Source: Cyclobacteriaceae bacterium (GTDB lineage Bacteria; Bacteroidota; Bacteroidia; Cytophagales; Cyclobacteriaceae). From it: 64,000 nt of DNA. Shown one piece after another: positions 26,251 to 34,087 of this stretch; the stretch's first letter is position 1, and each line of letters opens with the position of its first letter. The position numbers were made by a program, and so were the translations under genes. The stretch lies in contig JAGQYI010000074.1 of the NCBI GenBank assembly GCA_020436165.1, forward strand, positions 1 to 64,000, read 5' to 3'. The notes beneath the pieces were generated by a model. The model worked only from the letters and a program-made list of their open reading frames with translations. It did not search any database and had not been told where the DNA came from.

Positions 26251-27426
26251 CTATTGTTCTGATTTAGGAGAAGTAATAAATAGAAAATAGAACAATACTA
26301 CAATTGTAATACCTGCGGTGACAAGGAACGTTGCAGGCGCCCCAAACCTGTACCAGATAATTCCAGCCAACGAACTGGCCAGCATAGCACATATACTTTG
26401 GAAACCAGAGTAAGTTCCAATAGCTGTTGCTACATCTTTCTGATCCACAATGTTGCTAATCCACGCTTTGGAGATTCCCTCCGTAGCAGCTGCATACACG
26501 CCATAAAGAAAGAATAGCCCAAAAAAGAGATAGATGTTTGAGTTCATTGACATACCCAAATAAACTACTACAAAAAGGCCAAGCCCAAACATAAACATCT
26601 TTTTCAGTCCAATTTTATCAGCCACTATGCCAATAGGGAAAGCAAACAGAGCAAACACCAGGTTATAGAAAATATAGACACCAATTACTATCGTATCGTC
26701 CAACCCAGATTCTTTTGCCTTGAGCAGAAGAAACACATCCGAACTATTAAAGAGTGCAAAGGCCAATAACCCAACTGTCAGTTTTCGATAGCCAACTGGG
26801 CTATTTGCCCAGTACCTAAGAAAAGAGAAAAATGATGGTCTTTCTTGACCAGGTTCTTTAACTCTTTGCTTTTGCTTCAACAAAAACAGGGTGCCAACAG
26901 CAATCAACCCAGGTATAAATGCCAGGTAAAAAAGGTTTTTGTAATCTTCAGGCCGATAATACAAGTACAGCAAGGCAAGTGCAGGCCCCATTACCGCTCC
27001 CATCGTATCCATCGAGCGGTGAAACCCAAACACTTTGCCTTTATTGGTTATCATAGTTTCGTCTGAAAGCAGGGCATCTCGTGCTCCCGTACGAATTCCT
27101 TTCCCAAAACGATCGATCGTGCGGGCAAAGAAAATCCAGAGAGGATACACAAAAACGGCCATCATGGGTTTTGAGATGGCACTTAAAGAATAACCAATTC
27201 GCACAAACGGAAGCCGTTTGGCAGTTGTATCCGAAAGCTTTCCAAAATACCCTTTGCTCAAACCGGCTATAGCTTCGGCTACTCCTTCCAGCACGCCAAT
27301 TAGCACCACCGAAAACCCAATGTGCTTGAGATAAATGGGCATAATGGGATAGAGCATTTCACTGGCCATGTCTGTAAACAGGCTCACCAGCGAGAGAATC
27401 CAAATGGTGCGGGTGATGTATTTCAC
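26251..27426 (-). CDS. MFS transporter
   Basis: A 391-residue major-facilitator permease with 12 predicted helices. Loop 2-3 shows GYFGKLSDTTAKRLPFV, a motif A variant, and the middle loop carries the typical charged stretch. It resembles MFS permeases annotated as efflux or resistance proteins, but the substrate is unknown. Translation starts at GTG 27426. It is divergent from the DUF3224 gene across 80 bp and convergent with DUF3052. Confidence 0.9.
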   Translation of the reverse strand: MKYITRTIWILSLVSLFTDMASEMLYPIMPIYLKHIGFSVVLIGVLEGVAEAIAGLSKGYFGKLSDTTAKRLPFVRIGYSLSAISKPMMAVFVYPLWIFFARTIDRFGKGIRTGARDALLSDETMITNKGKVFGFHRSMDTMGAVMGPALALLYLYYRPEDYKNLFYLAFIPGLIAVGTLFLLKQKQRVKEPGQERPSFFSFLRYWANSPVGYRKLTVGLLAFALFNSSDVFLLLKAKESGLDDTIVIGVYIFYNLVFALFAFPIGIVADKIGLKKMFMFGLGLFVVVYLGMSMNSNIYLFFGLFFLYGVYAAATEGISKAWISNIVDQKDVATAIGTYSGFQSICAMLASSLAGIIWYRFGAPATFLVTAGITIVVLFYFLFITSPKSEQ

Positions 27427-27448
27427 TTTGGGGTTAAAGAAGTTAAAA

Positions 27449-27477
27449 TTGCCTAAAGTTAGAATAAAATATATTTG
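27449..27477 (+). promoter_or_regulatory. Bacteroidota promoter upstream of the DUF3224 gene (TTG-N18-TATATTTG)
   Basis: TTG at 27449-27451 and TATATTTG at 27470-27477 are 18 bp apart. The -7 box is an exact TAnnTTTG match, 29 bp before the ATG at 27507. Confidence 0.5.
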
Positions 27478-27506
27478 ATTAGATTAGTAGCATACGATAA
27501 CATACC

Positions 27507-27905
27507 ATGAGTAAAAAAGAAATTGCAAAGGGTACCTTCACGGTAGAAATGAAACCAGAAAGTCAGGAAAAAATTGAAGATATTTCATTTGGGCGCTTTA
27601 TTATTTCCAAGGTATTTGAAGGTGACCTTGAAGCTACAAGTAAGGTGGAAATGCTTACTGTAGGCTCAGACAAAGGCTCTGCCGCCTACGTTGCCATTGA
27701 GCGAATAGATGGGAGTTTGAAAGGAAAATCAGGCTCGTTCGTATTGACACATGTTGGCACCATGAATAGCAACTCCCAACAATTGGAAGTTGCAGTGGTA
27801 CCGGGTTGTGGCACTGGTGAGTTAGCTGGTATCGAAGGTAAAATGACTATTGATATAGTGGACAAGGTACACTACTATACGCTTGAATATTTATTTAGCG
27901 TATAA
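27507..27905 (+). CDS. DUF3224 family protein
   Basis: A 132-residue protein of DUF3224, a small beta-barrel family of unknown role. No signal peptide is seen. The beta-strand pattern is recognisable: KGTFTVEMKPESQE, then GDLEATSKVEMLTV and GSFVLTHVGTMNSNSQQLEV. The stop lies 8 bp before an ATG that begins a duplicated remnant of the GMC oxidoreductase start, so this gene was probably once directly followed by that oxidoreductase. Confidence 0.85.
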   Translation: MSKKEIAKGTFTVEMKPESQEKIEDISFGRFIISKVFEGDLEATSKVEMLTVGSDKGSAAYVAIERIDGSLKGKSGSFVLTHVGTMNSNSQQLEVAVVPGCGTGELAGIEGKMTIDIVDKVHYYTLEYLFSV

Positions 27906-27911
27906 AGCAAT

Positions 27912-27963
27912 AAATGCAAACTAAACCCCACTACGACTATATCATCATCGGCTCCAGTTCTGG
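27912..27963 (+). repeat. Duplicated 5' end of the GMC oxidoreductase gene (upstream copy)
   Basis: The 52 bp from 27912 match 28842-28893 with only four mismatches (at 27939, 27956, 27958 and 27960); similarity ends after that. The two copies are in direct orientation and flank the higBA module. This looks like the scar of an insertion or segmental event at the start of the oxidoreductase gene. Confidence 0.85.
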
Positions 27964-28000
27964 AACTCTAAAACATATTTCAAAATGTTTCCTTTTGTGA
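27914..28000 (+). pseudogene. Remnant N-terminus of GMC oxidoreductase (28 codons)
   Basis: An ATG at 27914 opens a frame encoding MQTKPHYDYIIIGSSSG, then unrelated residues up to TGA at 27998. The first 14 residues equal the start of the downstream oxidoreductase (MQTKPHYDFIIIGSG) except one conservative change; the dinucleotide-binding glycine pattern is then lost. It is a gene fragment, not a functional gene. Confidence 0.75.
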
Positions 28001-28030
28001 AACTTTTGATAGATATTTACGTTATAGTTT

Positions 28031-28363
28031 ATGCGTGTACATTTAATCAAAAAGCAATCCATTGAGGATTTTGTTCTGAAAAATGCAAGAAGTAAAACCT
28101 CATTTGCAATATGGTTATTAATTATACGAAAAGCAAATTGGAGCAAACCAGATGATATTGTATCTACATTTAGTAATGCTGATATTCTTGGGAAAGGCTC
28201 TAAACGGGTGGTGTTTAATATTGGAGGAAATAATTACCGTTTAATAGCCAGCTATTATTTTGGGAAAACAAAGATTCATTTGTTTGTTAATTGGATCGGA
28301 AGTCATGCAGAATACACCCAACTCTGCAATGAAGGAAAACAATACACAATTAGTATTTATTAA
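28031..28363 (+). CDS. higB: HigB-family toxin (mRNA interferase)
   Basis: A 110-residue toxin of the HigB type, which cleaves mRNA at the ribosome. The family pattern is visible: RVVFNIGGNNYRLIASYYF near 66-83 and LFVNWIGSHAEYTQL near 90-103. Its base composition is AT-richer than the neighbours. The antitoxin starts 13 bp after its stop. It lies inside the duplicated oxidoreductase gene start, which marks the pair as acquired. Confidence 0.9.
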   Translation: MRVHLIKKQSIEDFVLKNARSKTSFAIWLLIIRKANWSKPDDIVSTFSNADILGKGSKRVVFNIGGNNYRLIASYYFGKTKIHLFVNWIGSHAEYTQLCNEGKQYTISIY

Positions 28364-28376
28364 GTAAAGTGCTGAA

Positions 28377-28838
28377 ATGGAAACATTAAAATTTACAGTA
28401 ATAAAAGATAAGAAGCAATATAACAGCTATTGTAAAACCCTGGAACAATTGCTTATCAGTGAGGGTGAAAATGTTCAGGATGAGATTGAATTGCTTACGT
28501 TACTGATAGAAAAATGGGATGACGAACATAATACGTTTAATGATGCTGACCCTATTGAATTGCTTAAATACTTAATGGACGACCATCATTTAAAGGCAAA
28601 AGACCTTGTCGAGATCTTAGATATTTCCAAGGGAACGATTTCCAAAATCCTTAACTACCACAAGGGTCTCTCTAAAGATACCATCCGAAAACTTTCCGAG
28701 TACTTCAAGGTATCACAAGAAGCCTTTAACAGGCCCTATAAATTAATAAACAAGGTAAATCGTCAATTTCGTGATGCCAGCCTTATGAATACACCTAAAA
28801 ACATAAACGTAGAACCTAGTAAGCCAGTAGTTGCATAA
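28377..28838 (+). CDS. higA: HigA-family antitoxin, HTH DNA-binding
   Basis: A 153-residue antitoxin that neutralises HigB and probably represses the operon. The N-terminal half resembles the acidic HigA extension (LLTLLIEKWDDEHNTF, DPIELLKYLMDDHHL), then a Cro/C1-type HTH near 78-130 (KAKDLVEILDISKGTISKIL, then HKGLSKDTIRKLSEYF). Its stop lies 5 bp before the oxidoreductase ATG. Toxin-first order is typical of higBA. Confidence 0.9.
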   Translation: METLKFTVIKDKKQYNSYCKTLEQLLISEGENVQDEIELLTLLIEKWDDEHNTFNDADPIELLKYLMDDHHLKAKDLVEILDISKGTISKILNYHKGLSKDTIRKLSEYFKVSQEAFNRPYKLINKVNRQFRDASLMNTPKNINVEPSKPVVA

Positions 28839-28841
28839 ATC

Positions 28842-28893
28842 AAATGCAAACTAAACCCCACTACGACTTTATCATCATCGGCTCCGGCTTTGG
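28842..28893 (+). repeat. Duplicated 5' end of the GMC oxidoreductase gene (intact-gene copy)
   Basis: The partner of the copy at 27912-27963; 48 of 52 bases agree. This copy leads into the full-length oxidoreductase frame. Confidence 0.85.
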
Positions 28894-30412
28894 TGGCTCT
28901 GTTTCTGCTTTGCGGTTGGCAGAAAAGGGTTATTCCGTGCTGGTAATTGAAAAGGGCAAGTGGTATAAAGATAAGGAGTTTCCTAAAACCAACTGGAATC
29001 TGAAGCGCTGGATGTGGTTGCCCGGGCTTAAACTGTTTGGCATATTAAAGCTCACTTTTTTTCGACATATTTCCGTGCTTTCCGGTGTAGGTGTGGGAGG
29101 TGGTTCATTGGTGTATGCCAATACCTTACCCAAACCCAAGCCACAGTTTTTCAATCATGGTTCGTGGGCCGGGCTAGCTGATTGGGAAAAAGAACTGGAA
29201 CCTCACTATGAAACAGCCTGGCGCATGTTAGGCGCAGCCCAAAATCCGATGATTGAAGAGGCTGAGCAAGCTATGAAAGACCTTGCCCACTCTATTGACA
29301 AAGACAAAGCCTTTGAGTCTACCAAGGTTGCCGTCTATTTTGGAGAGTCAGGCAGAACCGTTGATGACCCTTACTTTGATGGCAAAGGGCCAACCCGAAC
29401 CGGGTGCGTGGGCTGTGGCGCCTGCATGACAGGCTGCCGTTATAATGCCAAAAATACACTAGATAAGAACTACCTCCACCTGGCGCAACAATTAGGCGTA
29501 GAAATACTTGCTGAAAGCAAGGTAAGCAATGTGGAGCCCATCGGTAAAGCTGATGGTTCTGAAGGTTACAAAATAACCTATCATAAATCTACCCGATGGT
29601 TTTCCCATTCAAAAACTGTAACCGCAAAGGGAATTGTGTTTGCAGGAGGAGTGCTGGGAACAGTTTCCCTGCTCCTCAAGCTGCGAAAAACCAGCCTGCC
29701 TAATCTTAGCTCTAAAGTGGGTGATGAAGTGCGCTCCAATAATGAGGCCCTCATACTCAATGTAACGCTGGATAGGGAAAAAGACCTTTCCAAAGGCATT
29801 GCCATTGGCTCCATCATTGATCTGGACGAGAACAGCCATTTGGAGCCTGTAAAGTACGGAGCCGGTTCCGGTTTCTGGCGGTTACTGATGATGCCCATGG
29901 TGTCGGAAAAGAATTTCTTTTTACGAATTATTAAGCTATTACTCATTCCCTTTACCGACCCCATCCGATGGCTTCGGGTGTTCTTTGTAAACGACTTTGC
30001 CAAACGTTCCTCGGTGCTATTATTCATGCAACATCTCGATAGCACACTTCGGTTTAAAAGAGGTGTTTTTGGGATGAAGTCGAGATTGTCATCAGGAAAG
30101 GCTCCATCGGCCTTTATTCCGGAAGCGCACAAGATTGCTCGCGAGCATGCTAAAATTACCAATTCAAAATCGGTTGTTATGTTAACGGAAACGTTAACAG
30201 GCATTCCTTCCACAGCACATATTTTAGGGGGAGCAGTAATGGGAAAAGATGGTCAATCGGGAGTAATTGATAAGGATAACAAAGTGTTTGGTTACGTCAA
30301 TATGTATGTGTGCGATGGCTCCATGATTTCTGCCAACCCAGGTGTTAATCCTTCACTTAGCATTACAGCTATTTCTGAACGAGCAATGAGTAAAATTCAG
30401 AATAAGCTGTAA
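28844..30412 (+). CDS. GMC-family FAD oxidoreductase, cholesterol-oxidase-like
   Basis: A 522-residue FAD enzyme that oxidises an alcohol, sterol-like or other; substrate unknown. The dinucleotide-binding motif FIIIGSGFGGSVSALRL is at residues 9-25. A Cys-rich stretch CVGCGACMTGCRYNAKNTLD lies near 187-206, as in ChoD-type GMC proteins. C-terminal motifs are HILGGAVMG near 463 and NPGVNPSLSITAISERA near 500. It probably once followed DUF3224 directly; higBA now separates them. It is convergent with a CPBP gene, 12 bp away. Confidence 0.9.
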   Translation: MQTKPHYDFIIIGSGFGGSVSALRLAEKGYSVLVIEKGKWYKDKEFPKTNWNLKRWMWLPGLKLFGILKLTFFRHISVLSGVGVGGGSLVYANTLPKPKPQFFNHGSWAGLADWEKELEPHYETAWRMLGAAQNPMIEEAEQAMKDLAHSIDKDKAFESTKVAVYFGESGRTVDDPYFDGKGPTRTGCVGCGACMTGCRYNAKNTLDKNYLHLAQQLGVEILAESKVSNVEPIGKADGSEGYKITYHKSTRWFSHSKTVTAKGIVFAGGVLGTVSLLLKLRKTSLPNLSSKVGDEVRSNNEALILNVTLDREKDLSKGIAIGSIIDLDENSHLEPVKYGAGSGFWRLLMMPMVSEKNFFLRIIKLLLIPFTDPIRWLRVFFVNDFAKRSSVLLFMQHLDSTLRFKRGVFGMKSRLSSGKAPSAFIPEAHKIAREHAKITNSKSVVMLTETLTGIPSTAHILGGAVMGKDGQSGVIDKDNKVFGYVNMYVCDGSMISANPGVNPSLSITAISERAMSKIQNKL

Positions 30413-30424
30413 CAAAACACCCCC

Positions 30425-31408
30425 TTACATTTTAGCCAGCGCAGCTACAGCTTCCATCATTAAGGCTATGCCGGCATGCACAAACACTCCGCCCCAAATA
30501 TTCCGGGAATAGTAGGCAAAAATGCCCAGTAGATAACCTCCAAAAACAGAACTGATCGCCTCTCCCATAGGTTTTTCAAAGTGCAGAAAAGCATATACAC
30601 ACACCATTGGCAAAATAGCATCTTTGCCCATAAACCGCGCAAGGCCAATTACCAAAAACCCACGGAACAATAATTCTACGGAGAGAAAAGCAGACCCATA
30701 AAAAAACTCGTAAGGCATTACCAGCCAAATTTTGGCTATGTCCCACTTTTCATCCATTCTATACGCATTAAACATGGGATAAGACTCTAAAAAAGAGTCT
30801 GTTTGTGCGGCTATTATTATAAGCGGAAGCATTATTAACAAAAGCAGCATGTATGGCTTAACAATCACATTTTTTAATGTAAGACCAAAGAAAGACTCAT
30901 AATGCTTGCGGGTAAACCACCAAACAACTAATAATGGAATTAAGATGGTAAACAAATTTCTGACTTCTCCCAGAACCCTTCCGACATATACATAAGAAGA
31001 TGTCCCAACCAGGTATTTTGCAATGTCGTAAGCTCCATGGTAACTTCCGTCAAAGGCCAAAACAACCATTGCAAAAATTGAGAGAAACCAGTAGCCAGGG
31101 CTGCGTAGATAATTTTTCTTACTACCTGACAACCGAACGATCAAAACACCTCCAAAGTAGGCAAAACTGTAAAATGCTATGTACCTTATAAATCGAGGGA
31201 AAAACTCTTTAAGCGCAACATACTTTGTTTCAAATTCAACCGTAAAGTTTATACCAATGGCAAGAAGCAGAAAAATGGCAATCAACAGGTATTTTTTCGA
31301 GGAGAAGTCTTCCTCAAAGAACCTTTTTACATAAGAAGGTAATGGATAAAAAAGATTTTCAAGTTTGCTTTTCACGAGTAACGGGGCATAGCTCGTAAAA
31401 TTATGCAA
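30425..31408 (-). CDS. CPBP-family intramembrane protein with degenerate catalytic motifs
   Basis: A 327-residue membrane protein with about eight helices, of the CAAX/Abi-type glutamic protease family. Motif 1 is normally EExxxR; here it reads VELLFRG near residue 243, so the first Glu is replaced by Val. Motif 2 FLHFEKP is present with its His. Motif 3 normally HxxxN/D; here HAGIA. The loss of the first Glu and the Asn suggests no protease activity, though the fold is kept. The first in-frame start is TTG 31408; the GTG at 31375 is an alternative start. It ends an operon with arsC, hslV and PDH-E2. Confidence 0.8.
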   Translation of the reverse strand: MHNFTSYAPLLVKSKLENLFYPLPSYVKRFFEEDFSSKKYLLIAIFLLLAIGINFTVEFETKYVALKEFFPRFIRYIAFYSFAYFGGVLIVRLSGSKKNYLRSPGYWFLSIFAMVVLAFDGSYHGAYDIAKYLVGTSSYVYVGRVLGEVRNLFTILIPLLVVWWFTRKHYESFFGLTLKNVIVKPYMLLLLIMLPLIIIAAQTDSFLESYPMFNAYRMDEKWDIAKIWLVMPYEFFYGSAFLSVELLFRGFLVIGLARFMGKDAILPMVCVYAFLHFEKPMGEAISSVFGGYLLGIFAYYSRNIWGGVFVHAGIALMMEAVAALAKM

Positions 31409-31409
31409 A

Positions 31410-31751
31410 CTACAACAACTTCCTTACATTCTCGGGAGGTCGTCCTAAAATGGCTTCATCGTCTTTCACTACAATGGGTCGCTCCAAAAGTTTAGGGTTT
31501 TCAGCTAACACTTTTACCCATTCATCTTCAGTAAGGTTTTTCCCTTTGAATTGTTGTTTAAAAAGTTCTTCGTTTTTACGAATTAAATAATCCACAGGCA
31601 AGTTTAGCTTGGAAAGCAGCTCGTAAATCTCATCCTCTGTGAGGGGTTCTTTCAGATAATCCACCACCTCCACATCAGCTTCAGCCTCTTTTATTAACTG
31701 CAATGTTTCCCGGCTTTTTTTGCACCGCGGATTGTGATAAATGGTAAGCAT
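31410..31751 (-). CDS. ArsC/Spx-family thioredoxin-fold protein (arsenate-reductase-like)
   Basis: A 113-residue protein of the ArsC family. The active-site region HNPRCKKSRETLQL contains Cys10 and the following Arg/Lys-rich turn, and ends with the substrate-region Arg (PIVVKDDEAILGRP). ArsC reduces arsenate with glutaredoxin, but this family is also used for unrelated redox roles and no other arsenic genes are nearby. Its start lies 1 bp after the hslV stop and its stop lies 1 bp before the next gene, so it is embedded in a stress/protein-quality operon. Confidence 0.85.
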   Translation of the reverse strand: MLTIYHNPRCKKSRETLQLIKEAEADVEVVDYLKEPLTEDEIYELLSKLNLPVDYLIRKNEELFKQQFKGKNLTEDEWVKVLAENPKLLERPIVVKDDEAILGRPPENVRKLL

Positions 31752-31752
31752 A

Positions 31753-32298
31753 TTATTTTACTTTTTCAACGATCAGGTTGTGGTTGGTATAAATGCAAAT
31801 ATCGGCTGCTATGTTTAGGCTTTCGCGAACAATCTCTTCGGCAGATAACTGAGGGGCATGTTTTTTTAATGCATGAGCAGCTGCCTGTGCATACATTGCA
31901 CCTGAGCCAATGGCTGCTATTTGATTGTCAGGCTCCAACACGTCTCCGGTTCCTGAAAGTACCAGAACTTCCTCTTTATTAGCCACTACCAGCATAGCTT
32001 CAAGCTTACGCAAGTAGCGATCCATCCGCCAGTCTTTTGCTAATTCAATTGCTGCGCGTTTCATGTTACCTCCGTAGGCGTTGAGTTTTTCATCAAAACG
32101 CTCCAAAAGCGTAAATGCATCTGCAGTGGAACCTGCAAAGCCCGTTATTATTTTGCCGTCCTGAAGTGTGCGAACTTTCTTAACATTGCTTTTAGCAACA
32201 TAATTACCCATGGTCGCTTGCCCATCTGCCCCTACCACCACTTCTCCGTTATGAACAATGGCTAATACCGTGGTAGATCGAACTCTTGTTTTACTCAT
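31753..32298 (-). CDS. hslV: ATP-dependent protease subunit HslV
   Basis: Proteolytic subunit that pairs with the unfoldase HslU in a heat-shock protease; hslU is not in this window. The 181-residue protein is a proteasome-like hydrolase. The active-site Thr should follow a short propeptide: MSKTRVRS precedes [18 protein letters not shown], so Thr9 is the likely nucleophile, later than in E. coli (after Met1). It is the second gene of an operon started by PDH E2. Confidence 0.96.
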   Translation of the reverse strand: MSKTRVRSTTVLAIVHNGEVVVGADGQATMGNYVAKSNVKKVRTLQDGKIITGFAGSTADAFTLLERFDEKLNAYGGNMKRAAIELAKDWRMDRYLRKLEAMLVVANKEEVLVLSGTGDVLEPDNQIAAIGSGAMYAQAAAHALKKHAPQLSAEEIVRESLNIAADICIYTNHNLIVEKVK

Positions 32299-32358
32299 TA
32301 TTTCGATTTTTTAGAATGGGTTAACAAAAGGCGTACCGTTGCCAACTTGGCAGTATAC

Positions 32359-34011
32359 CTATACTAAAATGCGCACGGGGTCTTCAAGAAGTCCCTTTAA
32401 TGTTTTCAAAAATGCAGCACCTAGAGCGCCATCTACCACTCTGTGGTCAGACGAAAGGGTAACTTTCATTACATTACCAGGAACTAATTGACCGTTTTTA
32501 ACAACAGCTGTTTCTTTTATACCTCCAACTGCCAAAATACATGCGTCAGGTGGATTAATAATGGCGGTAAATTCTTCTACGCCAAACATTCCCAGGTTAG
32601 AAATAGTAAACGTATTGCCTTCCCAATCCTGTGGCTGAAGCTGCTTGTTAGCTGCTTTTCCAGCTAAATCTTTAATCTCGGCCGAAATATGCGATAGTGA
32701 CTTATTGTCTGCAAAACGAACCACAGGCACCAAAAGTCCTTCATCAACTGCCACGGCAACTCCAATATGAATGTGTTTGTTATATCTGATCTTATCGCCA
32801 AGCCATGAAGAGTTTACTTTCGGATGTTGACGCAAGGCAGCAGCAGTAGCTTTCACAACTAAATCGTTAAAGGAAACTTTAACAGGAGATACTTCATTAA
32901 TGCTTTTTCTTGCTTCAATGGCTTTGTCCATGTTAATTTCCATGGTAACATAGAAGTGTGGAGAGGTGAATTTACTCTCTGACAATCTTTTTGCGATAGT
33001 TTTACGCATTTGCGAAACAGGCACTTCCTCGTAGCTCTCTTCCCCAACAACAGCTGGCAATGCTACCGGAGAAGCTGGCTTTCCTTTCTCAGCTGCTGGC
33101 TCCATTTGAGGTTGAGCAGAAGGCTGGAATGCTTCCACGTCTCTTTTTACAATTCTGCCATGATCTCCGGAACCTTTAATTTGGGCAATATCGTAACCCA
33201 AGTCCCTGGCTAGTTTTTTTGCCAAAGGCGAAGCCTTTACCCTACCGTTTGATTCAGAAGTTGATACAACAGGTGCTGCAACCGTTGCTTGAGCTACCGA
33301 TTCTACTGCCAGAGCTTTCTTCACTTCAGGCTCCTTAACAGGAGCTGGTTCGCTGGCAGATGCACTGGCAACCGGTTTTGATTGCTCAGCTTTCAACAAG
33401 GTTTCGTAGTCTGCTCCCTTTTCACCAATTATGGCAATAACCCCTTCAACGGCAATAGATTCTCCTGCTTTAGGGCCAATATATAACAATGTTCCATCCT
33501 CATACGATTCAAGCTCCATTGTAGCTTTGTCTGTTTCAACTTCTGCCAAAATATCTCCTGAAGACACCTGGTCGCCCACTTTCTTCAACCATGAGGCTAT
33601 CACACCTTCCGTCATAGTGTCACTCATTTTTGGCATGCGTACCACACTGGCGTTGATACCGGATGTATCTATTTTTTCAGCAGGAGCTGAGTCTGCTACT
33701 GCTACTTCTTTTTGTTCCTCTTTAGCAGGAGTACTTTTCTTTTCTTCTTCAAGTAAAGACTTATAATCCTCTCCCTTTTCTCCAATTATGGCTATTACCC
33801 CATCAACTGGAGCTGCCTCTTTTTCTTCTACTCCAATATATAAGAGCGTGCCATCATTGTAAGACTCCAGTTCCATGGTGGCCTTGTCTGTTTCTACCTC
33901 TGCTAAAATATCTCCTGAAGACACCTTATCGCCCACTTTCTTTAACCAAGAGGCTATTACCCCTTCGGTCATCGTATCACTCATTTTGGGCATTCTAATA
34001 ACTTCCGCCAT
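32359..34011 (-). CDS. Pyruvate dehydrogenase E2, dihydrolipoamide acetyltransferase, two lipoyl domains
   Basis: The acetyltransferase core of pyruvate dehydrogenase, making acetyl-CoA. The 550-residue protein has two lipoyl domains with the acceptor lysines Lys43 and Lys162 in VETDKATMELES, separated by a Glu/Lys-rich linker. The peripheral-subunit-binding domain KASPLAKKLARDLGYD near 260 and the catalytic HRVVDGALGA motif near 525 follow. The two lipoyl domains are highly similar to each other at DNA level. No E1 genes adjoin it. A 2-oxoglutarate or branched-chain E2 is less likely because two lipoyl domains and the overall pattern fit PDH. Confidence 0.93.
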   Translation of the reverse strand: MAEVIRMPKMSDTMTEGVIASWLKKVGDKVSSGDILAEVETDKATMELESYNDGTLLYIGVEEKEAAPVDGVIAIIGEKGEDYKSLLEEEKKSTPAKEEQKEVAVADSAPAEKIDTSGINASVVRMPKMSDTMTEGVIASWLKKVGDQVSSGDILAEVETDKATMELESYEDGTLLYIGPKAGESIAVEGVIAIIGEKGADYETLLKAEQSKPVASASASEPAPVKEPEVKKALAVESVAQATVAAPVVSTSESNGRVKASPLAKKLARDLGYDIAQIKGSGDHGRIVKRDVEAFQPSAQPQMEPAAEKGKPASPVALPAVVGEESYEEVPVSQMRKTIAKRLSESKFTSPHFYVTMEINMDKAIEARKSINEVSPVKVSFNDLVVKATAAALRQHPKVNSSWLGDKIRYNKHIHIGVAVAVDEGLLVPVVRFADNKSLSHISAEIKDLAGKAANKQLQPQDWEGNTFTISNLGMFGVEEFTAIINPPDACILAVGGIKETAVVKNGQLVPGNVMKVTLSSDHRVVDGALGAAFLKTLKGLLEDPVRILV

Positions 34012-34030
34012 AATTCGATTGTTAAGTGTG

Positions 34031-34061
34031 CAAAATTAGCAGGGATATGCCTACTTACAAA
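34031..34061 (-). promoter_or_regulatory. Bacteroidota promoter upstream of PDH E2 (TTTG-N19-TAATTTTG)
   Basis: On the minus strand TTTG (34061-34058), a 19-bp spacer and TAATTTTG (34038-34031) give a textbook phylum promoter 19 bp before the ATG at 34011. Confidence 0.65.
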
Positions 34062-34087
34062 CAAAACGTGAATAGTTCTACATTTTT

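Noticed and set aside
31410-31751. An arsenic-resistance operon
   Set aside because: Only an ArsC-like gene is present; no ArsR, ArsB or Acr3 gene lies nearby and the family is used for other redox tasks.
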